55,510 nucleotides of DNA, taken from UMGS1781 sp045650705 (GTDB lineage: Bacteria > Bacillota > Clostridia > TANB77 > CAG-508). Each line of letters begins with the position of its first letter. Positions within the stretch are counted from its first letter, which is position 1. The position numbers and the translations under genes were made by a program. Positions 44,197-52,278 of the stretch are shown one piece after another. The notes below the pieces were generated by a model that was not told where the DNA came from, ran no database searches, and saw nothing but the letters and a program-made list of their open reading frames with translations. The DNA is taken from assembly GCA_045650705.1 (NCBI GenBank), contig JAZRRK010000060.1:1-55510 (forward strand). Reading direction: 5' to 3'.

Positions 44197-45390
44197 TTAT
44201 TCAGCTCCTATTTTTCCGTAGACTCCGCCTCCGCCTTCTTGTATTGTTATATTTCCTTCTCTTGCATTTATAATGTTCTTGGCATTTTTTTCTCCAACTA
44301 CTGCCTCTAAATCATCAAAAGATAATTTATGCAATATATTCATTTCTGTTTCAAAATTGTTTAATAATTTTTCTATTGTTTTTCCACCTAACCCTGGTAT
44401 AAATGTTAATGGTATCTGATAGTTGTATGTTGGTCTATTTGCAGGGCTTTTACTTATTTCTTTATCTTTTATTTGTTCTATTCTATCATAAACACCCATT
44501 GTTATATTTTTACTTTCACAAGTGTTACACTTCGTTACTGGTGCAGTTCCTGGTATATTTTTCCCACACACTTCACAAAAAGTTCTATGGTATTTACCTA
44601 GTTTAGGATCCATTCCATAATTTACTAATACTTTTCTACCTTCTTCATTTTTTAAAGCCTTTAATAGTTCTTTAAAACTTATATCTTCTACTAATATTTT
44701 GTTATATTCTCTTGCAATCTTTGGTAGTGAATGTGCATCTGAATTTGTTATAAATGTTTTTCCTTCAAGTTCTGAAATGTTATCTGCTAGTTCAGTATCG
44801 GCACTTAAGCCTAACTCAATTGCTGGAACTCTGCTATATTTTTCTTTAAATATTTTTTCTAATCTATCGGTGCAATTTCCATAAAAACTTTTGTGTGGTG
44901 TAAAGCAATGTGCTGGTATTAATATTCCATTATACTTTTCTACTATATCAATTAATTCATAAGCTGATATATCTGCTCTTTGTGAACTTAATGTTATATT
45001 CTTTATATGATTTTTCATTTCATTTGAAAAACCTTTTATGTCTTTTAAATATGGAAAAAAGCATATATTATGGGCACTTCCGCAACCTCCATTTTTTCCT
45101 ACTTCTGATGTTTCTATTTCACTTCCTAAAATTATACAGACTTTATCTTTGTATATTATTCCACCGTCTTCTATCTCATATGCTTCACCTGTGGCTAAAA
45201 AATTCTCTATATCTTCTATTACATAAGGAGATGCACAATCTATTATCCCTGCCATGCTTATTCCTTTTCTATCTGCACATTCTTTTGCAATGTTTGCAAA
45301 GTTCAATGACCTTGCTGCTGTTATTTTTATTGGTTTATTATTTTCACTTCTACCTATGTGTATATGTAAATCTGCAAATACTTCGTACAT
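44197..45390 (-). CDS. Endonuclease Q family protein (PHP domain)
   Basis: The 397-residue protein has a PHP nuclease domain with metal motifs ADLHIHIG, GIIDCAS, ILGSEIET, LIPAHCFTPH and TNSDAH. A zinc ribbon (CEVCGK...CNTCES) follows at about 275-305. The C-terminal helix-hairpin-helix is YQIPLTFIPGLGGKTIEKLL. EndoQ cuts 5' of hypoxanthine, uracil or AP sites, an uncommon repair route in bacteria that is kept in some Bacillales and clostridia. It ends IQEGGGGVYGKIGAE. Coupling with topB suggests a shared DNA maintenance operon. Confidence 0.9.
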   Translation of the reverse strand: MYEVFADLHIHIGRSENNKPIKITAARSLNFANIAKECADRKGISMAGIIDCASPYVIEDIENFLATGEAYEIEDGGIIYKDKVCIILGSEIETSEVGKNGGCGSAHNICFFPYLKDIKGFSNEMKNHIKNITLSSQRADISAYELIDIVEKYNGILIPAHCFTPHKSFYGNCTDRLEKIFKEKYSRVPAIELGLSADTELADNISELEGKTFITNSDAHSLPKIAREYNKILVEDISFKELLKALKNEEGRKVLVNYGMDPKLGKYHRTFCEVCGKNIPGTAPVTKCNTCESKNITMGVYDRIEQIKDKEISKSPANRPTYNYQIPLTFIPGLGGKTIEKLLNNFETEMNILHKLSFDDLEAVVGEKNAKNIINAREGNITIQEGGGGVYGKIGAE

Positions 45391-45442
45391 TTTTTATATC
45401 ATTCCTTTCATTAAATGTTATTTAGTAAATTCTTCGAAGAAC

Positions 45443-45464
45443 GGACGACCAATGGTCGCCCCTA
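45443..45464. repeat. GGTCGCCC palindromic repeat
   Basis: The sequence GGACGACCAATGGTCGCCCC is a near-perfect palindrome between endoQ and rnhA, and it lies just after the rnhA stop. Similar short palindromes are common between genes in gut clostridia. It may act as a terminator. Confidence 0.6.
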
Positions 45465-45468
45465 CATT

Positions 45469-45906
45469 TTAATTATAACTTTTTATTGCATTTCTTGCTA
45501 ATTCATCACATCTATTATTATATTTGTTATCACTATGCCCTTTAACTTTTATAAATTTTACTTCATGCTGTTTTACTAGTCCATATAACTCCTGCCATAA
45601 TTCTTTGTTCTTTACTGGCTCTTTGCTTGAATTAATCCAGTTATTTTTAATCCAACCGTAAATCCATTTATTATTAAATGCGTTTACAACATATGCACTA
45701 TCACTATATATTTCAACTTCGCATTTGTATTTTAACATTTTTAGCCCTTCTATCACTGCTGTTATCTCCATTATGTTATTTGTAGTTTGTGGCATTCCAC
45801 CACTTATTTCTTTCTCTACATCCTTATACATTAATATTGTACCCCATCCTCCAGGGCCTGGATTGCCTGAACAAGCTCCATCTGTATATATTATTACTTT
45901 TTCCAT
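45469..45906 (-). CDS. rnhA: Ribonuclease HI
   Basis: The enzyme degrades the RNA strand of RNA-DNA hybrids. The 145-residue form has the catalytic set: Asp in IYTDGACSGNPGPGGWG, Glu in NIMEITAVIEGL, Asp in VEIYSDSAYVV and Asp near the end in GHSDNKYNNRCDELA. It looks fully active and lacks the hybrid-binding domain of RNase H1 of eukaryotes. AAGGAGATG precedes the ATG. Confidence 0.97.
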   Translation of the reverse strand: MEKVIIYTDGACSGNPGPGGWGTILMYKDVEKEISGGMPQTTNNIMEITAVIEGLKMLKYKCEVEIYSDSAYVVNAFNNKWIYGWIKNNWINSSKEPVKNKELWQELYGLVKQHEVKFIKVKGHSDNKYNNRCDELARNAIKSYN

Positions 45907-46029
45907 TTGTGTTCATCTCCTTTTTATGTATAAATAATATGTAAAATAATTGTATTTTTTCCGTTATTGTGATATTATATCAGTAAATTAGGATAAAAAG
46001 CAATATACTTAATTAAATAATTTTTATAA

Positions 46030-46160
46030 CAGTCCGCCCAATCTCGTCGGGGTTATATATTTATTAAAAATTGAGCCCACGATGGATACGCCTGCGACGT
46101 TTTTCGGGCGTCCTCAATTTGTTCTAAATATATAACCCCCTGCGTTGGGCTAATTACTAC
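46030..46160. repeat. GCCCAATCTCGTCGGGG element, copy A3
   Basis: The ends match copy A2: AGTCCGCCCAATCTCGTCGG, TTATATAT and, at the right, TATATAACCCCCTGCG and TTGGGCTAATTACTAC. Its middle instead has a stem of AAATTGAG with CCTCAATTT and an inner GGCGTCC/CGACG pairing. It lies directly before tmcAL, whose ribosome site follows 12 bases later, so it could be part of its leader. Confidence 0.75.
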
Positions 46161-46187
46161 AATAAATAAAAAGAAAGGAACTAATAT

Positions 46188-47411
46188 ATGAGCAGAGTTT
46201 TAGGAATTATTTGTGAATATAATCCATTTCATAATGGACATTTACACCAATTAAATGAATCTATAAAAAAAGCTAATCCTGATTATGTAGTTTGTGTAAT
46301 GAGCGGTAATTTTGTAGAACGTGGAAATACTGCATTAATCAATAAATGGGCTAGAACTCAAATGGCATTGTCTTGTGGAGTTGATATGGTAATAGAGCTC
46401 CCTACAATTTATAGTATTTCTAGTGCAGAAAATTTTGCTTCTGGCGCTATCAAAATTTTTAATGCTTTAAAATGTGATACAGTTCTATCTTTTGGAAGTG
46501 AATCTGGAGATATTTCAGTTTTAAATAAGTTTGCTGATATATTTTATAGGGAGCCTCCTGAGTATGTAACTATGCTCTCTCACGAATTAGCAAAAGGGCT
46601 TTCTTTTCCTAAAGCTCGTGAAAATGCTATGCTATTATATATTAATGATATTAGAAATTCTGCTAATGTTTTATCTGGTTCAAATAATATTCTAGGAATT
46701 GAATATTTAAAACAAATTATGAAAACTAATAATCAAATTGATGCTTTCACAATTAAACGCATTGGAACTGATTATAATAGCTTATCTTCTGAAAATAATA
46801 TTGCAAGTGCTACTGCTATTAGAGAAATGTTGCTTAATAAAAAATCAGTGCGTCATTTAATGCCTAAAACTTGTTATTCAATCTTAAAAGATGAACTTAG
46901 CAATGGAAGATTTGTTTTAGATATATCTCAATTTGAAAAAGAAATATTATATAAATTACGTTGTATGACTGTTTCTCAAATAGCTGATTTACCTGATGTT
47001 ACAGAAGGCTTAGAATACAAAATTAAAGAAGCTGCAAATTCTTGCAATTCTCTTGATGATTTACTTTTTATAATTAAATCTAAGCGATATACTTTAACAA
47101 GAATTAATAGAATTCTACTATATGCTTTACTAGATATTACTAAACAAGATTATGAAAATTCTCAAAAAGTTACTCCTTATTTAAGAATTTTAGGGGTAAG
47201 TGAACTTGGAAAATTTTTATTATCAGAATTAAGTAAGAATAAAAAGCTTAATATAATTACTTCTGTAAAACAATTTTTAGATAATTCAAACAATAAGATT
47301 TTAAAAAATATGCTTGAAAAAGACATTATGGCAACTAATATTTATACTTTAGGATATAAGAAAAACCCTAATGCTAATTTAGATTATACACAAAAATTAA
47401 TAGTTGTATAA
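46188..47411 (+). CDS. tmcAL: tRNA(Met) cytidine acetate ligase TmcAL
   Basis: TmcAL (YlbM) makes N4-acetylcytidine at the wobble base of elongator tRNA-Met from acetate and ATP. The 407-residue protein starts with GIICEYNPFHNGHLHQLNES (HxGH nucleotidyltransferase motif). It continues with VVCVMSGNFVERGNTALINK, VIELPTIYSISSAENFASGA, VLSFGSESGDI and the SxxxIRxxL-like ASATAIREMLL. Length and motifs are standard. It is rightward, alone, with AAAGGAACTAATAT before the ATG, and shares a terminator zone with yebC. Confidence 0.95.
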   Translation: MSRVLGIICEYNPFHNGHLHQLNESIKKANPDYVVCVMSGNFVERGNTALINKWARTQMALSCGVDMVIELPTIYSISSAENFASGAIKIFNALKCDTVLSFGSESGDISVLNKFADIFYREPPEYVTMLSHELAKGLSFPKARENAMLLYINDIRNSANVLSGSNNILGIEYLKQIMKTNNQIDAFTIKRIGTDYNSLSSENNIASATAIREMLLNKKSVRHLMPKTCYSILKDELSNGRFVLDISQFEKEILYKLRCMTVSQIADLPDVTEGLEYKIKEAANSCNSLDDLLFIIKSKRYTLTRINRILLYALLDITKQDYENSQKVTPYLRILGVSELGKFLLSELSKNKKLNIITSVKQFLDNSNNKILKNMLEKDIMATNIYTLGYKKNPNANLDYTQKLIVV

Positions 47412-47425
47412 AATTCACACATAAC

Positions 47426-47456
47426 AAAACACCCTCTATCTGAGGGTGTTTTCTTT
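47426..47456. terminator. Terminator between convergent tmcAL and yebC
   Basis: AAAACACCCTC and GAGGGTGTTTT form an 11-base stem around TATCT, with an outside T-rich end. Confidence 0.88.
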
Positions 47457-47461
47457 ATATT

Positions 47462-48187
47462 CTATTCATCCCAATTATGATATACATCTATTACATCATC
47501 TAATTCATCTAGTTTTTCTAAAATTAGTTCCATTTTTCTTATTCCATTTTCATCTAATTCAACATAATTATTTGGGACCATTTTTACATCAGCTTCTAAA
47601 AATGCTATTCCATTTTCTTCTAAAGCTTGACTTAAATTAGAAAAATCTTCCGGTTGTGAAGTTAATTCATATACTTCATCTTCCACTTCCATGTTTTCTG
47701 CACCGTTTTCTAGTGCTACCATTATTAAATCATCTTCTTCTAATTTACATTCTGCTTTTTCAATCACTATTACACCTTTTTTCTCAAACATATATGATAC
47801 GCAACCTGTTGTTCCTAAGTTTCCTCCAAATTTATCAAATACATGTCTTACATCTGCTGCCGTTCTATTCTTATTATCTGTTGAAGCATTTACTATTATA
47901 GCTACACCATTTGGTCCATATCCTTCATATGTAATTTCTTCATAGCTTTCACTATTGCCTGCTCCTGCTGCTTTCTTTATTGCATTATTAATTGTATCAT
48001 TTGGCATATTATTTGCTTTACATTTTGAAATAACATCTCTTAATTTTGAATTTGCTACTGGATCTGGTCCACCTGCCTTAACTGCCATTAATAATTCTCT
48101 ACCTAACTTTGTAAATATTTTTCCTCTTGCAGCATCTGCTTTACCTTTTTTTGCTTGAATATTGTGCCATTTACTATGACCTGACAT
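47462..48187 (-). CDS. yebC: YebC/PmpR family transcription/translation regulator
   Basis: The 241-residue protein has the family start MSGHSKWHNIQAKKGKADAA, then FTKLGRELLMAVKAGG, IKKAAGAGNSESYEEITYEGYG, ADVRHVFDKFGGNLGTTGCV and the end MELILEKLDELDDVIDVYHNWDE. Proteins of this family act as DNA-binding regulators or help ribosomes with proline-rich stretches. The 5' end is duplicated at 51545-51578, so the gene was probably an integration site. GGAGGAGAT precedes the ATG. Confidence 0.95.
   Translation of the reverse strand: MSGHSKWHNIQAKKGKADAARGKIFTKLGRELLMAVKAGGPDPVANSKLRDVISKCKANNMPNDTINNAIKKAAGAGNSESYEEITYEGYGPNGVAIIVNASTDNKNRTAADVRHVFDKFGGNLGTTGCVSYMFEKKGVIVIEKAECKLEEDDLIMVALENGAENMEVEDEVYELTSQPEDFSNLSQALEENGIAFLEADVKMVPNNYVELDENGIRKMELILEKLDELDDVIDVYHNWDE
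48165..48187. repeat. Direct repeat of the yebC 5' end (att-like), left copy
   Basis: TGCCATTTACTATGACCTGA with CAT is the first codons of yebC on the opposite strand. A 21/23 match is at 51556-51578. The two bound a 3.4-kb segment with accessory genes. Confidence 0.55.
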
Positions 48188-48319
48188 TTTTAATCTCCTC
48201 CTCTTTCTTACATCCCAGTGTTTAAGCCTTCTTCAAGGTTTTCACTTGTATGTTTTCTCAAAAATTTTCTTTATTGTTCTTTGTTGATTAATATGGGTTT
48301 GTGTGGTTCCTTATTGAAC

Positions 48320-48342
48320 GAATTGTGCCAAAATTGTGCCAG
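48320..48342. repeat. GTGCCA arm-type repeat, left copy
   Basis: GAATTGTGCCAAAATTGTGC with CA holds two TTGTGCCA units nine bases apart. An identical tract is at 51475-51496. The repeats resemble arm sites or element ends left by a tyrosine-integrase element. The rest of the gap 48188-48473 holds no gene. Confidence 0.5.
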
Positions 48343-48473
48343 AAATCTCATTGCAAATATTATGTAAAGAGTTTACTTTTAAGCAATTTGGCTTGTTATT
48401 TTTTCACCTAAGTCATTGTAACACATTTTCCTTTATTTGTATATATTTTTGTACAAATTTTAGTTGTGCCATA

Positions 48474-49283
48474 TTAGATATTTTTAATATTTTTATAAAT
48501 TTCCTCTAATTTTAGTCCTCTATTAAAGCCTTCTTTGTAAAAATCCTTTATAGATTGTTTTAAGTAATCATATCTATAGCATAACTCTAATGTAATTGGT
48601 CCATTATAATTATTCTCTTTTAATTTAGTTAATACATTAGTCCAATCTATAGTTCCATCAAAAGGTAATAGATGCAAATCATCTGATTTATCATTATCAT
48701 GTAAATGCACAGCAAATATTCTATCTTTAAATAATTCATAGTTAAATTCGTCATCAAAATGAGTATGACAATGCCCTGCATCATAACAAATCCCAACATT
48801 ATGCTCTTTTATATTGCCTATTACGTATTCTAAATAGCCTTGTTTTTTAGTATTTTCAAAAGCTATTTTTATTCCTAATTCTTTTGCATGTTTTACAAGT
48901 TTTTTTATTCTTTCTAAACCAATTTCACTATACATTGGTGGTTCTTTACCTGATATTAGATGCATAACTACTAAATCAATTTGTTTTTCTTTCATTAGCT
49001 TAAAATCTTCAATATAACCATCTATAACTTTTTCCCCATCTTCTCCTTCTAACCATATATCATTAATTGCTCTTGGAGCTTTATATCCTAAATGGCAAAA
49101 AATAACGTTTAATCCTAATTCATTACAATAATCTATTTGTTCCAATTCATTTAGCCCTATTGGATTTTTATGATAATATTGAACAAATACATTTTTAAAC
49201 CCCGAATTATAAATTGCGTCTATGGTTTCTTTGGATGTAACATTTTCATCTCCATTTTGTACACATACAGCTAAATTGTTCAT
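48474..49283 (-). CDS. Sugar phosphate isomerase/epimerase-like TIM-barrel protein
   Basis: The 269-residue protein has the AP-endonuclease-2/xylose isomerase-like barrel. Motifs are LNVIFCHLGYKAPRAIND, DLVVMHLISGKEPP, IKIAFENTKKQGYLEYVIG, VGICYDAGHCHTHFDDEF and FAVHLHDNDKSDDLHLLPFDG. The Glu, Asp, His and His residues for one metal are in place. Substrates range widely (sugars, inosose, tagaturonate), so none is given. It follows the AbiE and phosphoesterase genes on the same strand with 26 bases between. AAGGAGTTGAAG precedes the ATG. Confidence 0.85.
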   Translation of the reverse strand: MNNLAVCVQNGDENVTSKETIDAIYNSGFKNVFVQYYHKNPIGLNELEQIDYCNELGLNVIFCHLGYKAPRAINDIWLEGEDGEKVIDGYIEDFKLMKEKQIDLVVMHLISGKEPPMYSEIGLERIKKLVKHAKELGIKIAFENTKKQGYLEYVIGNIKEHNVGICYDAGHCHTHFDDEFNYELFKDRIFAVHLHDNDKSDDLHLLPFDGTIDWTNVLTKLKENNYNGPITLELCYRYDYLKQSIKDFYKEGFNRGLKLEEIYKNIKNI

Positions 49284-49309
49284 TATTCTTCAACTCCTTA
49301 TAATTAAAT

Positions 49310-49813
49310 TTATTTTATCTCTTCATATTTGTTTTTTATGGTTTCTATGCTTACAGGTGTGTAGTCAATTACATCACACGAAACACATATATGATTTTTC
49401 TTTTCAAATTTTTCATCTAACGGTTTATCATGTATATGTCCAAACACATTAATCTGATTTTCGGCTACTTCTTCTGTTGGTGCATGTGTTAGTAATAAAT
49501 TATCTAAAATAATTTTTTTCTTATATACTTCTGAAAATCCTATTTCTTTCCAAGCATTTGTACCAATTTTAAAATCATGATTTCCTTTAAGTAATATTTT
49601 TGTTCCATTTAATCTCACAATTAATCTTTTCATTTGTTCTAATGAACCAAATCCTACATCTCCTAAGTGATATACTATATCATCATCTTTTACAACCGAA
49701 TTCCATTTTTGAATTATATATTCATTCATTTCACTTGTATTATTAAATGGTCTATTACAATATTTAATTATATTTGCATGATTGAAATGTGTATCTGCTA
49801 TAAAATATATCAT
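49310..49813 (-). CDS. Small calcineurin-like metallophosphoesterase
   Basis: The 167-residue protein has the two-metal set ADTHFNH, LGDVGFG, KGNHD, LTHAP and GHIHDK. It is short, matching stand-alone phage or accessory phosphoesterases. Its ATG shares one base with the stop of the AbiEii gene, so translation is coupled. A role beside the toxin-antitoxin pair is unknown; it could act on nucleotides or RNA ends. Confidence 0.9.
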   Translation of the reverse strand: MIYFIADTHFNHANIIKYCNRPFNNTSEMNEYIIQKWNSVVKDDDIVYHLGDVGFGSLEQMKRLIVRLNGTKILLKGNHDFKIGTNAWKEIGFSEVYKKKIILDNLLLTHAPTEEVAENQINVFGHIHDKPLDEKFEKKNHICVSCDVIDYTPVSIETIKNKYEEIK

Positions 49814-50628
49814 TATTCATTTTTCAACTCCTTTATATATTTTAATACACTATTTATAGCATCATCTATAGTTATATCTAACCAATTGTTTTTTGGATCA
49901 CTTAAATTACTACGATAAGCATTTGAATTAAAAGTCATTTTTAATCTTTCAAGTACATCTTCAATATTTTGTTCTCTAATTGCTTCATCGTTAAAAACAA
50001 GTATATTAAAATAATTTATTAATTTTTGTTTATTCAATTTTGCTATGTTTATCAAATAATAAAAATCAAATAAATCTTTGTATCTTGTTGACCTAAACCC
50101 AAGTTTTAATAATGATTTTATTTTTTCCACAACTATTTGCTCTTTTGAATTTATAAGCAAAGTTGCACCTTTATTTATAATAGATAAATCAAAGCAATAT
50201 TCATCTTGCTCTATATTAAATTCTTTATGTACTCCAATATCCAATTTTGTTTTTATTTTATTACTATATTCATCACATAATTCAATATTAACTCTTTTAC
50301 CGTCATAATCTTGATGATGTAGTTTTTTTATAGGTCCAGTTATTAATATTTTTATACCATCATTTATTAGACTCAATTCTTCAATGAATATCTTTATCGA
50401 ATCATCATCTAATGAATATTTTATAAAATCTAAGTCTAAATCACGAGTAGCTCTACGCAAATCTTTTGAAATATTATGTATTACCACTCCACCTTTTATT
50501 GTTATATTTTTTGAAAATCTAGAGTTTGCAATTTTTAACAAAATAATATCCTCACAGACTTTAGATTCAGCATCAGTAACTCTATATCCAACGTCAATAT
50601 AACTATTGACCAATTGTTCTATATTCAT
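49813..50628 (-). CDS. AbiEii/AbiGii-type nucleotidyltransferase toxin
   Basis: The 271-residue protein has the nucleotidyltransferase motif of AbiEii toxins. ITIKGGVVIHNISKDLRRATRDLDLDF has the GG and D-x-D pair, and VNIELCDEYSN and KIKSLLKLGFRSTRYKDLFDFYYL (the C-terminal KxRxKDxxD-like motif) follow. AbiE pairs are type IV toxin-antitoxin and abortive-infection systems in which AbiEii transfers nucleotides, probably to tRNA or similar, and AbiEi represses the operon. Its ATG overlaps the AbiEi stop by one base. Confidence 0.9.
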   Translation of the reverse strand: MNIEQLVNSYIDVGYRVTDAESKVCEDIILLKIANSRFSKNITIKGGVVIHNISKDLRRATRDLDLDFIKYSLDDDSIKIFIEELSLINDGIKILITGPIKKLHHQDYDGKRVNIELCDEYSNKIKTKLDIGVHKEFNIEQDEYCFDLSIINKGATLLINSKEQIVVEKIKSLLKLGFRSTRYKDLFDFYYLINIAKLNKQKLINYFNILVFNDEAIREQNIEDVLERLKMTFNSNAYRSNLSDPKNNWLDITIDDAINSVLKYIKELKNE

Positions 50629-51170
50629 TAAAACACCTCTCTTAATAAAGCATTAGATAAACTAACATCATTTTTATATAAAGATATATATATTTCTATT
50701 TTATACATATCTAATTCATCTACAATACTTCTATAATTAGATATTAATTCTTTATAATAATCAAACGGGATTTGATTTCTTTTTCTAATTAATTCTACTA
50801 ATAATCTTTCTTTATCATATATATTTACTAATTCACCATCTATTTTTTCTGTAATTTTACCCTCATTTAATATCTTACTGTCCACAAATAATTGAACTAC
50901 ATTTTCATTAGTTATTTTACGCGCATGGCTATTTGTAGCTAAATATGTTTTTTGAGGAATAACATCTGTTAAATCATAATAATAAAAAGCCGAGTCCATA
51001 GTTATTATTGCATTAGGATATTTCTTAGAGTATAAAACCATTGGATTAACATATTTTTTGTTTGAATATAATCCTTTATCAATTTTATAAATTTCATTAT
51101 TCTCTAATGCTTTTTTTATACTATATACGGTTTTATATTTAGTTTTTAATTCTTGATATGTATAAATCAT
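50628..51170 (-). CDS. AbiEi-like antitoxin/transcription regulator
   Basis: The 180-residue protein has a short N-terminal winged-helix region (TYQELKTKYKTVYSIKKALENNEIYKIDKGLYS) and then the AbiEi core (NAIITMDSAFYYYDLTDVIPQKTYLATN). C-terminal parts of usual AbiEi (RNLLRLAR...) are reduced. It lies directly before the toxin with a one-base overlap. The promoter upstream has an inverted repeat around the -35, fitting self-repression. Confidence 0.85.
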   Translation of the reverse strand: MIYTYQELKTKYKTVYSIKKALENNEIYKIDKGLYSNKKYVNPMVLYSKKYPNAIITMDSAFYYYDLTDVIPQKTYLATNSHARKITNENVVQLFVDSKILNEGKITEKIDGELVNIYDKERLLVELIRKRNQIPFDYYKELISNYRSIVDELDMYKIEIYISLYKNDVSLSNALLREVF

Positions 51171-51188
51171 AATTTTCGCCCCTTAATT

Positions 51189-51238
51189 ATTTTAACCTAA
51201 TTGTCGGATTAAGTCAAGTTTTTTCCTACAATTAGATT
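51189..51238 (-). promoter_or_regulatory. AbiE promoter with an operator-like inverted repeat
   Basis: Leftward -35 TTGACT (51217-51212), a 17-base spacer and -10 TAAAAT (51194-51189) lie about 20 bases before the AbiEi ATG. AACCTAATTGTCGG (51194-51207) and CCTACAATTAGATT (51225-51238) are 12/14 inverted repeats on both sides of the -35. This is a good place for AbiEi binding. Confidence 0.65.
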
Positions 51239-51474
51239 AATTTTCTTGTGATAAATTTTTTTTATTTTTTAGCTTATCTTTTAAATTATATTATTTCCAA
51301 TATTTTGTTTTATTATTTTGATTTTACACAAATTATAATTGTATAATTTTGGCATTTTTAATATATTAATTAAAATAACCATATTTTAAATGATAAAAAC
51401 ATCTAAAATATGGTTTACATTTTATTTTAAATTCTTTGTTGTTTTTTATGGTTCTTTATTGTTCTATATGGATT

Positions 51475-51496
51475 GAATTGTGCCAAAATTGTGCCA
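51475..51496. repeat. GTGCCA arm-type repeat, right copy
   Basis: It is identical in its 22 core bases to the tract at 48320. GGTTCTTTATTGTTCTATAT precedes it, much like GGTTCCTTATTGAACG of the left copy. The gap 51171-51797 otherwise holds the AbiE promoter, the yebC remnant, a C-type repeat and the promoter of the next gene. Confidence 0.5.
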
Positions 51497-51544
51497 ATTT
51501 CAATTTTTTCAAAATCGTAATCGTTGGGGCTGTAAGATTAGGAG

Positions 51545-51578
51545 TTCTGTATTTATGCCATTTGCTATGTCCTGACAT
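51545..51578 (-). pseudogene. yebC 5'-end remnant
   Basis: The ATG at 51578 begins MSGHSKWHKYRT, the invariant YebC start. It then runs into unrelated residues and stops near 51456. It is a duplicated start of the yebC gene at 48187, left by an insertion. It has no proper ribosome site. Confidence 0.7.
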
Positions 51579-51594
51579 ATTATTTCCTCATTCA

Positions 51595-51657
51595 AAATTC
51601 GTGAAGCGAATTTTGTACTATTCACTCTTCACCATTCACTATTCATTATTCACTTTA
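51595..51657. repeat. ACTATTCACT-type repeat, copy C4
   Basis: It begins with ATTCGTGAAGCGAATTTTGT (a palindrome AAAATTCG.../CGAATTTT) and continues ACTATTCACTCTTCACCATT and CACTATTCATTATTCACTTT. The units are those of C1-C3 in the opposite strand. Confidence 0.65.
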
Positions 51658-51707
51658 ACTATTTTACCATATTTTTCTTGATTTGTGTGGTAGTTTTCAA
51701 TATTTTT

Positions 51708-51736
51708 TTGCACTCACCATAATTCTATGTTATAAT
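51708..51736 (+). promoter_or_regulatory. TTGCAC -17- TATAAT promoter of the 51.8 kb orphan gene
   Basis: -35 TTGCAC (51708-51713), a 17-base spacer and -10 TATAAT (51731-51736). An AGCGGTTTTCCGCT hairpin follows at the start of the leader, then AAGGAGG and the ATG. Confidence 0.7.
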
Positions 51737-51797
51737 ATTATGCTATAAGCGGTTTTCCGCTAATCATATACCATTTTAATATTTAAGGAGGAACTTT

Positions 51798-52031
51798 ATG
51801 AAACGGAAAATTAATGTTTCAACAGATTACGGAAGTATTGAAATAGTTAATCTTAAAAGAGTCTGGGTTAATAAATTTTTACACACTTATCGTTTAATGT
51901 ATGAAGATGATATCTACGAATATAATTGTATATATTGGTCAGATAATCCGGAAAAAATTCCTTACTTTAATGAGTTAAAGCAAAAACTTATTAATGCTTA
52001 TAATGATGGCATTGCCCTTATTGAGCTGTAA
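51798..52031 (+). CDS. Orphan protein, 77 residues, unknown function
   Basis: AAGGAGGAACTTT precedes the ATG. The protein begins MKRKINVSTDYGSIEIVNLKR, has a strand-rich middle (LHTYRLMYEDDIYEYNCIYW) and ends in a helix FNELKQKLINAYNDGIALIE. It has no signal or membrane segment. No family is recognised. The third codon is CGG, otherwise missing from core genes, and the promoter is of the TTGCA type shared with other orphan genes. A strong terminator follows. Confidence 0.68.
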   Translation: MKRKINVSTDYGSIEIVNLKRVWVNKFLHTYRLMYEDDIYEYNCIYWSDNPEKIPYFNELKQKLINAYNDGIALIEL

Positions 52032-52039
52032 TTGAAATG

Positions 52040-52072
52040 AAAAAGTTCCTCTAAATTAAGAGGAACTTTTTT
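52040..52072. terminator. Bidirectional terminator after the 51.8 kb orphan gene
   Basis: AAAAAGTTCCTCT and AGAGGAACTTTTT form a 13-base stem around AAATTA between convergent genes. Confidence 0.85.
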
Positions 52073-52199
52073 ATTTATGTGTTTTTTCTATTTCTTTATA
52101 ATATTTTTTTCCCATTTTATAACTTTCTTTTATTTCATCTCTTGTTTTGGCATTTCGCTTTTCCTTTTTCTTTCTTCTATTTTCTACATTACTCCCCAT
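52071..52199 (-). CDS. Small Lys/Glu-rich protein (42 residues)
   Basis: TTAGGAGGTTTTAAA stands before the ATG at 52199, so I choose this start over a longer one at 52268. The peptide MGSNVENRRKKKEKRNAKTR, then DEIKESYKMGKKYYKEIEKT, is highly charged and likely helical. It has no known family. The ribosome site and terminator support a real gene. It lies next to the OhrR-like gene, 80 bases away. Confidence 0.55.
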   Translation of the reverse strand: MGSNVENRRKKKEKRNAKTRDEIKESYKMGKKYYKEIEKTHK

Positions 52200-52278
52200 T
52201 TTAAAACCTCCTAAAATTAACATAGTAATATTATGTGTAATTTTTATAATTTTAAAATAAACTTGCAAATTTGTATAA

